Positions 9,165 to 17,515 are shown, numbered from the stretch's first letter. The stretch: 64,000 nt of DNA from a gamma proteobacterium symbiont of Ctena orbiculata (GCA_003058495.1 QBVC01000007.1:47187-111186), one strand, 5' to 3'. Translations and numbers: made by a program. The notes: generated by a model not told the origin, from the sequence alone.

Positions 9165-9754
9165 CCAGGCACGCGGACGTCACCGCGGTGATTCTCGCCG
9201 GCGGGCGCGGCCGCCGCATGGGCGGCGAGGACAAGGGCCTGATCGAATTGAACGGCGAACCACTGATTCAACATGTGATCACCTCGATCGCGCCCCAGGT
9301 CGGACAGATCCTGATCAATGCCAATCGCAACCAGGCCCGTTACCAGGCCTTCGGCTATCCGGTTATCGCCGACTCCCTGCTCAACTATCAGGGACCCCTG
9401 GCCGGCTTCATCGCCGCCCTGGAAGCCATCACCACGGAGGATATGCTCACCCTGCCCTGTGATGGCCCGCTGGTCCCCGCCGATATGGTCGAGCGCCTCT
9501 ATCAGGCGCGCCAGGCGGCCAATGCGGATATCGCCGTGGCCCACGACGGCAAGCGCCTGCAACCGGTTCATGCCCTGATTCCCAAGCGCCTGAGCGAGAG
9601 TCTGCACCACTACCTGGACGGCGGCGATCGCAAGATCGATCTCTGGTACGAGCGTCATCGGGTGGTCCACGCCGACTTTTCCGATATCCCCAGAACCTTC
9701 ATCAATATCAACACCCTCCAGGAACGGGACAACCTCCAGGGGAGTGCGGCATGA
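9161..9754 (+). CDS. mobA: Molybdenum cofactor guanylyltransferase MobA
   Basis: 197 residues, the family's normal length. The GTP-binding LAGGRGRRMGG motif (12-22) with Lys25 (EDKG) is intact, and LPCDGPLVPADMV corresponds to the metal-binding Asp region. MobA transfers GMP from GTP to Mo-molybdopterin to form the bis-MGD cofactor used by DMSO-reductase-family enzymes, including tungsten or molybdenum formate dehydrogenases and nitrate reductase. It overlaps tupC and mobB by four bases each. Confidence 0.9.
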   Translation: MTRHADVTAVILAGGRGRRMGGEDKGLIELNGEPLIQHVITSIAPQVGQILINANRNQARYQAFGYPVIADSLLNYQGPLAGFIAALEAITTEDMLTLPCDGPLVPADMVERLYQARQAANADIAVAHDGKRLQPVHALIPKRLSESLHHYLDGGDRKIDLWYERHRVVHADFSDIPRTFININTLQERDNLQGSAA

Positions 9755-10332
9755 TTGAGTTCCCCATCCCGTTGCTGGGATTCAGCGCCTTCAGCGGCAC
9801 CGGCAAGACCACCCTGCTGACCCGGCTGCTGCCGATGCTTAAACAGCGGGGGCTGCGGATAGCCGTGGTGAAACATGCCAGCCACCTGTTCGAGATCGAC
9901 CATCCGAGAAAGGACAGCTACGAACTGCGCAAGGCGGGGGCCAGCCAGATGCTGGTGAGCACCCGTGGGCGCATGGCATTGATTTCGGAGTCGGACGCCA
10001 GGCTTCCGGAACCCGGGCTGGGGCAGATGCTCGGCTATCTCGACACCAGCGAGCTGGACCTGGTGCTGGTGGAGGGATTCAAGAATGAAGCGATCTACAA
10101 GATCGAACTCCATCGCCCCGCGCTGAACAAACCCCTGCTGTGTCATACTGACCCATTCATCATCGCGGTAGCCACCGATGAACTAGTCCCCGCTATTCCT
10201 CGCAGCCTGCCGATACTGAACCTCAACGATCCCGAGGCGATCACCGGGTTCATACTTCAATACATGCACCGATATGGAGAGAACGGATTTAATGAGCAGC
10301 CAAGCCATCGGCTCCAGCGTCAGTTGTGCTGA
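9751..10332 (+). CDS. mobB: Molybdopterin-guanine dinucleotide biosynthesis protein MobB
   Basis: 193 residues with a P-loop SGTGKTTLL near residues 15-23, then VVKHASH and the DHPRKDSYELRKAGA stretch characteristic of MobB. MobB is a GTP-binding helper of MobA in attaching GMP to molybdopterin. The start overlaps the mobA stop (ATGA, 9751-9754), and its 3' end overlaps moeA by 41 bases in another frame. The C-terminal tail beyond about residue 170 is specific to this strain or family branch. Confidence 0.88.
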   Translation: MIEFPIPLLGFSAFSGTGKTTLLTRLLPMLKQRGLRIAVVKHASHLFEIDHPRKDSYELRKAGASQMLVSTRGRMALISESDARLPEPGLGQMLGYLDTSELDLVLVEGFKNEAIYKIELHRPALNKPLLCHTDPFIIAVATDELVPAIPRSLPILNLNDPEAITGFILQYMHRYGENGFNEQPSHRLQRQLC

Positions 10333-11563
10333 CCCGGAGGCACCCTCGACCCTTACCGTAGCCGCCGCCCGCGAGGCGATCCTGGAGAACATCACCCCGG
10401 TCCGGACGACCCTGAGGCTGCCCTTGCGCGACGCCCTCAATGCGGTGCTGGCGGAGGAGATCATCTCCCCCATCGACGTGCCGGGCCATACCAACTCGGC
10501 GATGGACGGCTTTGCCGTCGCCGGCGGCGATCTCCCGGAGGGTGAGTATAAGGATTTCACCCTGATCGGTACCGCCATCGCCGGCGCCCCCTTCGACCGG
10601 CCCTGCGGCAGCGACGAAACCGTTCGTATCATGACCGGCGCCCCCATGCCGGCGGGGACCGACACCGTGGTGATGCAGGAGCAGAGCCTGCTCATCGACG
10701 AGCACCTGGTGCGCATCGCCAAGGGTCAGCGCCCGGGACAGAACGTCCGCCAGGCGGGGGAGGATATCGCCCGGGGGAGTATCGTGCTCCATCCCGGCAG
10801 ACGATTGACCCCCGCGGATCTGGGCATACTCGCCTCCCTCGGGTTTGCCGAGGTCAGCGTCCGCAGGCGCCCCCGTGTCGCCTTCTTCTCCACCGGCGAT
10901 GAACTGCGCTCCATCGGTGAGCCCCTCGCCGCCGGCGAGGTCTACGACAGCAACCGCTACTCCCTCTACGGCATGTTGCGCAAAGCGGATGTGGAGCTGC
11001 TCGACATGGGCGTGGTCGGGGACGATCCCGCCGCGCTCAAGGAGGCGTTCGACCGCGCCGCCGAGGCGGCTGACATCGTCGTCACTTCCGGCGGTGTCTC
11101 GGTGGGCGAGGCCGACTATACCAAGGCGATACTGCAGCAGCTTGGGGAGATGCAGTTCTGGAAGATCGCCATGAAGCCGGGAAGACCCCTGGCCTTCGGC
11201 AAGCTCGCCAACAGCCACTTCTTCGGCCTGCCCGGCAATCCGGTGGCGGTGATGGTCACCTTCTACCAGTTCGTGCTCCCCGCGCTCCACTACCTCGCCA
11301 CGGGCACCCCTTACCAACCCCTGATCCTACGGGCCGTGAGTGGTCAGCAGATTCGCAAGAAGCCAGGCAGGTACGAGTTCGTACGCGGTCTCATGCTCCG
11401 CCAGGAGGATGGTTCCTACAGGGTGGACCCGGTGGGCCGCCAGGGTTCCGGCATCCTCACCTCGATGAGCCGGGGCAACTGTTTTATTCTGTTGTCCGAG
11501 GATTGCGCCGGTGTGGAGAGCGGCGACAGGGTGACAGTGCAGCCCTTCGAGACCCTGGTCTGA
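10292..11563 (+). CDS. moeA: Molybdopterin molybdenumtransferase MoeA
   Basis: 423 residues from ATG 10292, preferred over an in-frame ATG at 10274 because a GAGAACGG purine run precedes it. Family motifs: HTNSAMDGFAV, IMTGAPMP, QNVRQAGEDI, STGDEL, YDSNRYSL, SGGVSVGEADYTK and GLPGNPVAVMVTF. MoeA inserts molybdate (or tungstate) into adenylated molybdopterin. It ends the six-gene operon that starts with tupA, so the operon covers uptake, insertion and nucleotide attachment of the metal cofactor; the earlier moa steps are not encoded here. Confidence 0.9.
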   Translation: MSSQAIGSSVSCADPEAPSTLTVAAAREAILENITPVRTTLRLPLRDALNAVLAEEIISPIDVPGHTNSAMDGFAVAGGDLPEGEYKDFTLIGTAIAGAPFDRPCGSDETVRIMTGAPMPAGTDTVVMQEQSLLIDEHLVRIAKGQRPGQNVRQAGEDIARGSIVLHPGRRLTPADLGILASLGFAEVSVRRRPRVAFFSTGDELRSIGEPLAAGEVYDSNRYSLYGMLRKADVELLDMGVVGDDPAALKEAFDRAAEAADIVVTSGGVSVGEADYTKAILQQLGEMQFWKIAMKPGRPLAFGKLANSHFFGLPGNPVAVMVTFYQFVLPALHYLATGTPYQPLILRAVSGQQIRKKPGRYEFVRGLMLRQEDGSYRVDPVGRQGSGILTSMSRGNCFILLSEDCAGVESGDRVTVQPFETLV

Positions 11564-11577
11564 TTGAGGCGCCTCAA
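11564..11577. terminator. 14-bp perfect palindrome between convergent moeA and XRE gene ends
   Basis: TTGAGGCGCCTCAA is a perfect palindrome that begins right after the moeA stop and runs into the stop codon of the convergent regulator gene. It could fold in both transcripts, but no T-tract follows on either strand, so terminator function is only a suggestion. Confidence 0.3.
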
Positions 11578-12017
11578 CTATCCCTTTCCAGGCGATCGAT
11601 CAGGCGCACCACCAGCTCCCAGTCCTCGTCGGAGAGCTTGCCCTCCATGGCGGCGCGCTCGACGCGGAGAATGACCTTCCTTGTCTTTGCAGACAGATAC
11701 CGCTGCCTCTGATCGACCTTCAGCAAGAGGGTCTTGAGCGCCTCGCTGTCGGACTCGGCGACCCGATCATGACGCTTTGAGCGCTTGGCATGCGCATAGC
11801 CCTGTTGCTGATGCTGCAGATCCATGTAGCCATCCGCAAGATTGAGATTTTTTTCGATTCGCCGTGCCACCTCATCGCCCATGTTTCTGCGTTCGGTGAC
11901 CATCTGGCTGACATGGGCGGGGACCAGGCCCGCCTCTTCCGCAAACGCCCGCTGAGAACCGAAGCGGGCGATCTGCGCCAGCAGGTTCGCCTTTCGAATC
12001 GTCCTGATAGTGACCAT
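11574..12017 (-). CDS. XRE-family (helix-turn-helix) transcriptional regulator
   Basis: 147 residues from ATG 12017. The N-terminal helix-turn-helix is clear: SQRAFAEEAGLVPAHVSQMV is the recognition region (about 20-40), followed by the GDEVARRIEKNLNL segment typical of Cro/CI-like repressors. The rest (about 70-147) is charged and helical, probably for dimerisation or ligand response. No Shine-Dalgarno sequence precedes ATG 12017, and a TATGAT -10 box sits only six bases upstream, so a leaderless mRNA is possible. The palindrome overlapping that box recurs upstream of the YdaS-like gene at 13465, suggesting that the protein controls both itself and that gene (inference). Confidence 0.75.
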   Translation of the reverse strand: MVTIRTIRKANLLAQIARFGSQRAFAEEAGLVPAHVSQMVTERRNMGDEVARRIEKNLNLADGYMDLQHQQQGYAHAKRSKRHDRVAESDSEALKTLLLKVDQRQRYLSAKTRKVILRVERAAMEGKLSDEDWELVVRLIDRLERDS

Positions 12018-12023
12018 AACCGG

Positions 12024-12040
12024 ATCATAGCAATTTGCTA
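12024..12040 (-). promoter_or_regulatory. -10 box and overlapping operator candidate of the XRE gene
   Basis: On the minus strand TATGAT (12024-12029) lies six bases before the ATG. It overlaps the palindrome TAGCAATTTGCTA (12028-12040), two TAGCAA/TTGCTA half-sites around one base. TTCCTA 18 bases further upstream is a weak -35 candidate. The arrangement fits an autorepressed, possibly leaderless promoter. Confidence 0.45.
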
Positions 12041-12152
12041 CGTTGAATAGGAAGCACAAACCGCCTGCTCAATCCGGGAGAGTCGTTCTGCGCCTGCGCA
12101 GCCGCGTCATCCACCAGGGCGGGAGCGGAGCGTTGCCCGGCCAGGCAGTTCG

Positions 12153-13235
12153 TCAGGGTATCTTGCTATAGGGAACCGGCTCACCGGCCTGTTCCGCCTT
12201 ATGCCCGGGATGCCTCAAAGGAAAATAGAAATAGCTGAGGAATCGGTTCTTCGAGACGATGACCTTTATCAGCAACGGCAGGGTGACGCTGAAGACAAAG
12301 GAGACGGCTGCCGTGAGCAGCAACCAGTCCGGGGATAGGAACTGGTCCAGAAACCACTGCATCTTGCGTCCTAAAGCGTAGTGAAAGATCAGGATGAAGA
12401 GACTCGCGGATCCGAATGTCTTGAAAAAGGCCTTGGCCCCTGGGTAGCGGGAGAGGTAGTAGGCGCCCGAAATCACGAGATAGATACCGGACACGGCCGC
12501 CAGGGTCGCCAATACCGGCTCCCGGTAGACACGCGTGTTGAGATCGATTCTGGCGTCGGAGAGGAATACCACCAGGAAATAGATGCAACCCGTCAACAGC
12601 AGCAGCGGGAATTGCGGGGTGAACGTCTTGACCTGCCGATTGAGGAAATGGCCGCTGAGAAAAAAGCCCATGCTGATGAACATGAAATCGACACTCAACG
12701 GCATTCCCACCCAACTGGGCGTTTCATCGAACAGGGTGGGGGCGGCGCCACGAAACAGATTCATCGTGATCACGCCAAGCAGAATGAATCCGATCACGAG
12801 TGAGAAGCGAAGCAAGGCGGATGTTCCATCCAGACGGAAGCTGCGGGCCAGAAAATAGCAGGCCATGAACACCAGCCACAGATGGGTCAAAAACCACATC
12901 GGCCTCCACCGAATCGTGAATCCCGTGCCGTAGAAGATGCCGAGCGCCTCTCTGAAAACACCTTCACGTCCGATCAGGACCGTGGTCAGCAGCAGCAACA
13001 GCAGGGTGGCGAAATAGGGCTTGAGCAGGGCGTCGGTCTTGTGGATGAAAAAATCCCGGGGTGACCGCGCGGTAGTGAAAAACACACCCGAAAGGAAAAA
13101 AAACAGCGGCATGCGAAACAGCCCCATGGCGTTATTGGCGTCCTGGAACAACGCAGAGAGCTGGCTGTGATTGAATGCCACAAGCAGAATACTGATGCCT
13201 TTGGCCACATCGACCAGGTCTACTCTTTTACCCAT
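12153..13235 (-). CDS. Acyltransferase-3 family integral membrane protein
   Basis: 360 residues with about ten hydrophobic helices. The N-terminal signature DLVDVAKGISILLVAFNH matches the acyltransferase-3 family, including the His that takes part in catalysis, and FFFLSGVFF is the next conserved block. These inner-membrane enzymes transfer acetyl or other acyl groups from the cytoplasm to surface sugars, lipids or secreted peptides. A GGATGATGGGG purine run precedes ATG 13235. It is transcribed alone between two small regulators, and no glycan cluster adjoins it, so the substrate is unknown. Confidence 0.8.
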   Translation of the reverse strand: MGKRVDLVDVAKGISILLVAFNHSQLSALFQDANNAMGLFRMPLFFFLSGVFFTTARSPRDFFIHKTDALLKPYFATLLLLLLTTVLIGREGVFREALGIFYGTGFTIRWRPMWFLTHLWLVFMACYFLARSFRLDGTSALLRFSLVIGFILLGVITMNLFRGAAPTLFDETPSWVGMPLSVDFMFISMGFFLSGHFLNRQVKTFTPQFPLLLLTGCIYFLVVFLSDARIDLNTRVYREPVLATLAAVSGIYLVISGAYYLSRYPGAKAFFKTFGSASLFILIFHYALGRKMQWFLDQFLSPDWLLLTAAVSFVFSVTLPLLIKVIVSKNRFLSYFYFPLRHPGHKAEQAGEPVPYSKIP

Positions 13236-13393
13236 ACCCCATCATCCCTTTCAAACCATGCAGGCCCTCCACCCAAGGCAGCTTGAAGAAAGCGTGGATC
13301 GTCGGCGAGCATGATGATTGATTCTGCGCAAGTATAACTGAAGCGGGATTCTGAGCCAGCAACCGGCTCGAATTGAGTAAATAGATGATTATA

Positions 13394-13432
13394 TAGCTTT
13401 TTGCTATATATATCTCCATGAGCATCTTGCTA
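13394..13432. promoter_or_regulatory. Candidate operators upstream of the YdaS-like gene
   Basis: TAGCTTTTTGCTA at 13394-13406 and a weaker GAGCATCTTGCTA at 13420-13432 share the TAGC-N5-GCTA pattern, and the TTGCTA half-site, with the palindrome in front of the XRE gene (12028-12040). Their centres are 26 bases apart. They lie 33-71 bases before the ATG at 13465 in an AT-rich stretch that should hold the promoter. Confidence 0.4.
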
Positions 13433-13464
13433 CTTTCCTTCGCTGGCGCTAACATATTTCGGTC

Positions 13465-13671
13465 ATGGATATGAAGACCTATATCGAAACGGAAGGCCGC
13501 GATGAAGCCAGGCGGTTGGCATTCCGGGCGGGAACCAGCTATGTCTACCTGACCCAAATCGCCTCCGGCTTTCGCAAACCCAGCGGACGGCTGGTACTGC
13601 TGCTGGAGCACCACTCCAACGGAAAGCTTACCCGGCACGAACTCAGGCCGGACCTCTACCCGGAAGCCTGA
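13465..13671 (+). CDS. YdaS/Cro-like small helix-turn-helix protein
   Basis: 68 residues. The pattern AFRAGTSYVYLTQIASGFRKPS (a helix-turn-helix, roughly residues 19-40) followed by LEHHSNGKLTRHELRPDLYP is typical of the YdaS antitoxin/Cro-like family found in prophages and accessory islands. It probably binds DNA as a dimer. The start has no strong ribosome-binding site. It is followed by a small unknown gene on the same strand (13743) and preceded by candidate operators shared with the XRE gene. Confidence 0.65.
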   Translation: MDMKTYIETEGRDEARRLAFRAGTSYVYLTQIASGFRKPSGRLVLLLEHHSNGKLTRHELRPDLYPEA

Positions 13672-13742
13672 GCGATGCAATCTCAGCCCGGCCGCCATCG
13701 GCAGACAGCGTCCTCCCGCGTCATATCAACGGAATCAGCCTC

Positions 13743-14000
13743 ATGTTTAAGGGATCAGGGAAGAAACCGGCCTCACTCTCCGATGAGTTGCAGTTCTACT
13801 GCCACGAATTCAAGGAATTCAACCGGCGCTGCGAAAGGATCTGCAGCGCCCTCGCGGAGATTGCCAACCAACACGAATCGATCAGCAGCTACTCGGTGCG
13901 CGGTATGCGGCACAATGCCACCTGGTTGAAGTACAGGATCGAGGCGTTCAGCCGCCAGCTGCAGGCGCTCTACGAAAGGGCGCACAGGGAGGAGCGCTGA
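13743..14000 (+). CDS. Small hypothetical protein, 85 aa
   Basis: No family recognised. The protein is charged, mostly helical, with Cys residues at about 20 and 32 and many Arg and Glu; there is no signal peptide or membrane segment. It follows the YdaS-like gene by 71 bases on the same strand, so the two may be co-expressed. Codon use resembles that of neighbours and the frame is free of competing genes on either strand. Confidence 0.5.
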   Translation: MFKGSGKKPASLSDELQFYCHEFKEFNRRCERICSALAEIANQHESISSYSVRGMRHNATWLKYRIEAFSRQLQALYERAHREER

Positions 14001-14086
14001 CAGCCCGCCGTCGGCTTGCGGTCATGCGGGAGCAGAGGCGGGTGGATTAAGATGCGATAGACCGGCCATCGGTTATTCTCTACTTG

Positions 14087-14144
14087 ATTTTCACTTTAAC
14101 AAGGTATATTTTTTATTTTATATATAGTATTTTCACTTTAAGTG
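14087..14144. promoter_or_regulatory. Direct repeats and palindrome in front of the TetR-family operon
   Basis: ATTTTCACTTTAA occurs twice, at 14087-14099 and 14129-14141, 42 bases (four helical turns) apart. The second copy continues into the palindrome CACTTTAAGTG (14134-14144), ending just before the regulator start. The AT-rich stretch between the copies should hold the promoter. This is the expected place for autoregulation by the TetR-type product. Confidence 0.5.
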
Positions 14145-14156
14145 GAAGATAAGCCG

Positions 14157-14894
14157 ATGAAAGTCAGTAAGCAAGAGAAGGCGTTGACCCGTAAAAGGAT
14201 TTTGCGGGCCGCCGGGGATGTCATCAGTGAAAAGGGCTACAAAACCGCATCCATGCGTGAAATAGCCCGCCGCGCCGAGGTGGGTGACGCCACCATCTAC
14301 AACTACTTCCCCACCAAGGAGAGTCTGCTCTACGGCTACTGCGAGGAGAAACAGCGAGCGGTGGCGGAGGCGCTGAAGCAGATCGAGGATTTTCACGAAT
14401 ACAGCCTGCGGGAGCAGCTGCAACAGCTGACCGAGACCGAACTGGCCCTCTGGCTGCCCGATCGCGCGTTCCTCACACAGGTCTTCGGCCTGACCTTCTC
14501 CGCGCCGGTGGCGGGGGCCGTCAACCTGGCCGGGACACGGCGCCTGTTCACCCGCATGGTGGAGGATATGATCGATGCCGCCATCGAGGCGGGAGAGATC
14601 CCCGAGCAGCCCTACCGGGAGCTGCTGGCCCCCCTCTACTGGGACTACTTCACCGGCATTCTCGCCTTTTGGCTGCACGACGACTCGGAGGGTTTCGCCA
14701 ACACCACCCAACTGGTCGACCGCAGCGTGGAGATCATCGCCATGGTGTTGCAGACGGCGATGATCGGCAAGGCCCTGGATCTCCTCTCCTTCCTCTTTCG
14801 CAGCCAGATCAGCCGCCATCTGGAGAAGCTGGGGGAGTACACCGGGCCCTGGAAAAAGGCCAAGCGGCGCTTCATGGAGGGGGGGGATGTCTGA
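14157..14894 (+). CDS. TetR/AcrR-family transcriptional regulator
   Basis: 245 residues from ATG 14157, preferred to a GTG at 14142 because GGAAG lies at the right distance. The helix-turn-helix is classic: ILRAAGDVISEKGYKTASM, then REIARRAEVGDATIYNYFPTK with the YNYFPTKE recognition-helix end. The C-terminal ligand domain is longer than average. It heads a four-gene operon, overlapping the ABC1-kinase gene by eight bases, and probably represses that operon in response to an unknown ligand through the repeats just upstream. Confidence 0.82.
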   Translation: MKVSKQEKALTRKRILRAAGDVISEKGYKTASMREIARRAEVGDATIYNYFPTKESLLYGYCEEKQRAVAEALKQIEDFHEYSLREQLQQLTETELALWLPDRAFLTQVFGLTFSAPVAGAVNLAGTRRLFTRMVEDMIDAAIEAGEIPEQPYRELLAPLYWDYFTGILAFWLHDDSEGFANTTQLVDRSVEIIAMVLQTAMIGKALDLLSFLFRSQISRHLEKLGEYTGPWKKAKRRFMEGGDV

Positions 14895-16182
14895 CTCCAT
14901 CCCCACCGGCAAGCTGGCGCGCAGCGGCATCGCCGGGGGCGCCCTGCTGAAGGCGGGGGGCAGGCAGCTCGGCCATGCCGCCAAGCGGCCCTTCCTCAGC
15001 GAACCGGCGAGACGGGAGCAGCAGCTGCAGCTCGATGACGACACCGCGAGGATTCTGTTCCAGGCCTTCTCCAGGCTTCGCGGCACCGCGCTGAAGATTG
15101 CCCAGATGTTGAGCATGGAGAGCAATCTCGTGCCCGAGTGGTTTCGCCGCGAGATGTCGAAGTCCTACCACCAGGTTCCCCCCCTGGGTCGGCCGCTGAT
15201 ACGCAAGCTGATCCTGCAGGAGTTCGGCAAGCCGCCGGAGGCGCTGTTTGCCCGGTTCGAGGCGGAGGCCTTTGCCGCCGCGAGCCTGGGACAGGTCCAC
15301 GCCGCCAGCGGACAGGGCGGCGAGGCGCTGGCGGTGAAGCTGCAATATCCGGGCATCGGCGTCACCATCGACAACGATCTGCAGCTGCTTCGCACCCTGA
15401 TCAGGCCCACCCGCTATGCGAAACTGCTGCTCTCCTCCATCGACGAGATCGAGCTGCGCCTCCATGAAGAGGTGGACTATCACCGGGAAGCGGACAATAC
15501 CGAGTGGTTCAGGAACCAGCTGCAGCTGCCCGGTGTCGAGATCCCCGCAGTCCATAGAGACTACTCATCGAAACGCGTCCTTTCCACCGAGCGCTTGCCG
15601 GGTCTTCACCTTGAGGCCTGGCTGGACACCCGTCCAGCACAACAGGCGCGGGACCGGTTCGGGCAACAACTCTATGACATCTTCGTCCACTCCTTCTATG
15701 GTCTGCATGCCCTGCATGCCGACCCCAATCCGGGCAACTATCTGTTCGCCGATGACGGCAACTTGGGATTGGTCGACTTCGGGTGTGTCCGCCGCTACTC
15801 GGCGGACTTCGTCGAGCTGATACCCCGACTGCTGCGTGCCTACAAAGAGCGGGATGCCGTCAAGGTGATTTCGACCTATCAGCGGCTCGGCATGGTTGCC
15901 GAGATGGAAGAGGATGAACTGCAGCGCTTCTACGATGAAGTCCTGCAACCCTTCGGGGACTGGTTGACCAAACCCTTCAGGGCGGGGCGATTCAATTTCG
16001 CCAATCAGGGGTTCTCCTACACCGCCGAGGGATGGGCCTCGTTCCGACAGCTCGCCAAGGTCCGCAAGATCAACAGTCTCGCCAACGAATTCATCTATTT
16101 CGACCGTACCTTTTTCGGTCTCTACCAGCTTTTCGAAAGGATGGGCGCATGCATCGATATGGAACATCAATGGTTGGTATGA
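14887..16182 (+). CDS. ABC1/AarF/UbiB-family atypical kinase
   Basis: 431 residues. The family's KxGQ-type N-terminal helix is seen as GTALKIAQMLSME, the Ala-rich nucleotide loop as AAASLGQVHAA (about 132-142), the catalytic Lys in AVKLQYPG, and the catalytic and metal motifs in HADPNPGNYLF and LVDFGCV. It lacks the C-terminal membrane helices of UbiB. Family members act as ATPases or kinases that support isoprenoid-lipid (ubiquinone) metabolism or lipid transport. Here it sits between a TetR gene and genes for a small membrane protein and an alpha/beta hydrolase, so a regulated lipid-related role is likely but not proven. Confidence 0.83.
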   Translation: MSDSIPTGKLARSGIAGGALLKAGGRQLGHAAKRPFLSEPARREQQLQLDDDTARILFQAFSRLRGTALKIAQMLSMESNLVPEWFRREMSKSYHQVPPLGRPLIRKLILQEFGKPPEALFARFEAEAFAAASLGQVHAASGQGGEALAVKLQYPGIGVTIDNDLQLLRTLIRPTRYAKLLLSSIDEIELRLHEEVDYHREADNTEWFRNQLQLPGVEIPAVHRDYSSKRVLSTERLPGLHLEAWLDTRPAQQARDRFGQQLYDIFVHSFYGLHALHADPNPGNYLFADDGNLGLVDFGCVRRYSADFVELIPRLLRAYKERDAVKVISTYQRLGMVAEMEEDELQRFYDEVLQPFGDWLTKPFRAGRFNFANQGFSYTAEGWASFRQLAKVRKINSLANEFIYFDRTFFGLYQLFERMGACIDMEHQWLV

Positions 16183-16601
16183 ACAGGCCCCTGATGTGGG
16201 GCGGCCTGTTGAGCCTGACCGCCGCGCTTCTTCACATCGCAATCATCGTGGGCGGCCCCGCCTGGTACCGCCTGTTCGGCGCCGGTGAAGCGCTTGCCTT
16301 GCTGGCGGAAGAGGGGTCGGCGATACCCGGCGCGATCACCGCGCTGATCGCCCTGATCCTGCTCACCTGGAGCCTCTATGCCTTCGCCGGCACGGGCCTG
16401 ATCCGCCCCCTGCCCTGGCTCAAGGGGGTGTTGATAGTGATTACGGCCGTCTATCTGGTGCGCGGCATGGCGCTCTTGCCAGCGGTAATGTTCATGCCCC
16501 AGACTGTCGATAGTTTTCTCATCGCGAGTTCGCTGGTCTGCCTGGCGATCGGCATGCTCCATCTCAGTGGTACGCGTCAGTTGATCTGGGAACTCTCATG
16601 A
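16179..16601 (+). CDS. Small integral membrane protein
   Basis: 140 residues starting at ATG 16179, whose ATGA overlaps the stop of the ABC1-kinase gene. Four hydrophobic helices are visible (about 6-28, 45-67, 78-100 and 110-130). I recognise no named domain, although similar four-helix proteins often neighbour lipid genes. It is translationally coupled on both sides (stop overlaps the hydrolase start at 16598). Confidence 0.7.
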   Translation: MNRPLMWGGLLSLTAALLHIAIIVGGPAWYRLFGAGEALALLAEEGSAIPGAITALIALILLTWSLYAFAGTGLIRPLPWLKGVLIVITAVYLVRGMALLPAVMFMPQTVDSFLIASSLVCLAIGMLHLSGTRQLIWELS

Positions 16602-17515
16602 ACGACAGCAGCAGCGGCCCGGCCCCGGATAGCAACCCCTTCACCAATCACCGCCTCCCGTTGGGGGTACGCCTCTATCTCAATGCCGCGAGGATTGTGT
16701 TCCGGATCACCGGCGCGCTGTCACCCCGGCTCGCCGCCCTGTTGGCGCTGCGCCTGTTCATGACGCCACCCAGTTTTCCGATACCGCGACGGGAGCAGAA
16801 GGTAAGAGAGCGGGCCCAGTTGAGGATGCTGGAGATCGATGGCGAAATGATCGCGGTACGAAGCTGGGGCGAGGGTCCCACGGTGCTGCTCAGCCACGGC
16901 TGGGGCGGGCGCGGCAGCCAATTCTACGCCCTGATCGAGGCCCTGGTGGAGACAGGCTATCGCGCGGTCGCGTTCGATGCCCCGGCCCACGGCGACTCCT
17001 CGGGAAAACGCACCAACATGCTGAAGGTTACCCGGACCATTGCCGGCATCATGGAGATGGAGCAATCGATCTGTGCCGTTATCGGTCACTCCTTCGGCTG
17101 CGGCACCGCCCTGCTGGCCATCGACCGCTACCGCCTGCCCTCGGACAAGGTGATTCTCTTCAGCTGCTTTAGCGACACCCTGTGGATCGCGGAGCAGTTC
17201 GCCGCCGCCTTCTCGATCAAAGAACCGGTGCTCAAAGCCATGCGCTGGGAGGCGAAGCGACGCTATGCCGATCTCTTCGACAAACCCTGGGACTGGTTGG
17301 AGCTGTCACCGGTGAATACCATAAAAAAGGTGACCGGCGATCTGCTGTTGATCCATGACAGGCACGACACTGAAGTCCCCTACCAACATGCACTGAAGCT
17401 CAAGGAGTTGACCCCGGAGATTAAGCTGTTGACCACCGAACGGCTGGGTCACAAGAAGATACTCAAGAACAGGCAGTGCATCGATGCCTGTATTGCACAC
17501 ATCAGCAGCGATTGA
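16598..17515 (+). CDS. Alpha/beta hydrolase
   Basis: 305 residues. Oxyanion-hole HGWGG (100-104), nucleophile elbow GHSFG with Ser165, the acid in LLIHDRHDTEVP and the catalytic His in LGHKKIL complete the triad. There is no signal peptide; residues 20-55 are moderately hydrophobic and could attach the enzyme to the membrane. It is the last gene of the TetR/ABC1-kinase operon. The substrate, probably an ester or lipid, cannot be deduced. Confidence 0.8.
   Translation: MNDSSSGPAPDSNPFTNHRLPLGVRLYLNAARIVFRITGALSPRLAALLALRLFMTPPSFPIPRREQKVRERAQLRMLEIDGEMIAVRSWGEGPTVLLSHGWGGRGSQFYALIEALVETGYRAVAFDAPAHGDSSGKRTNMLKVTRTIAGIMEMEQSICAVIGHSFGCGTALLAIDRYRLPSDKVILFSCFSDTLWIAEQFAAAFSIKEPVLKAMRWEAKRRYADLFDKPWDWLELSPVNTIKKVTGDLLLIHDRHDTEVPYQHALKLKELTPEIKLLTTERLGHKKILKNRQCIDACIAHISSD

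Noticed and set aside
10289..11317. Minus-strand frame opposite moeA
   Set aside because: Antisense of a complete MoeA protein; composition typical of shadows.
13228..13698. Minus-strand frame overlapping the YdaS-like gene
   Set aside because: No domain or ribosome-binding site, and it is opposite a recognisable helix-turn-helix gene.
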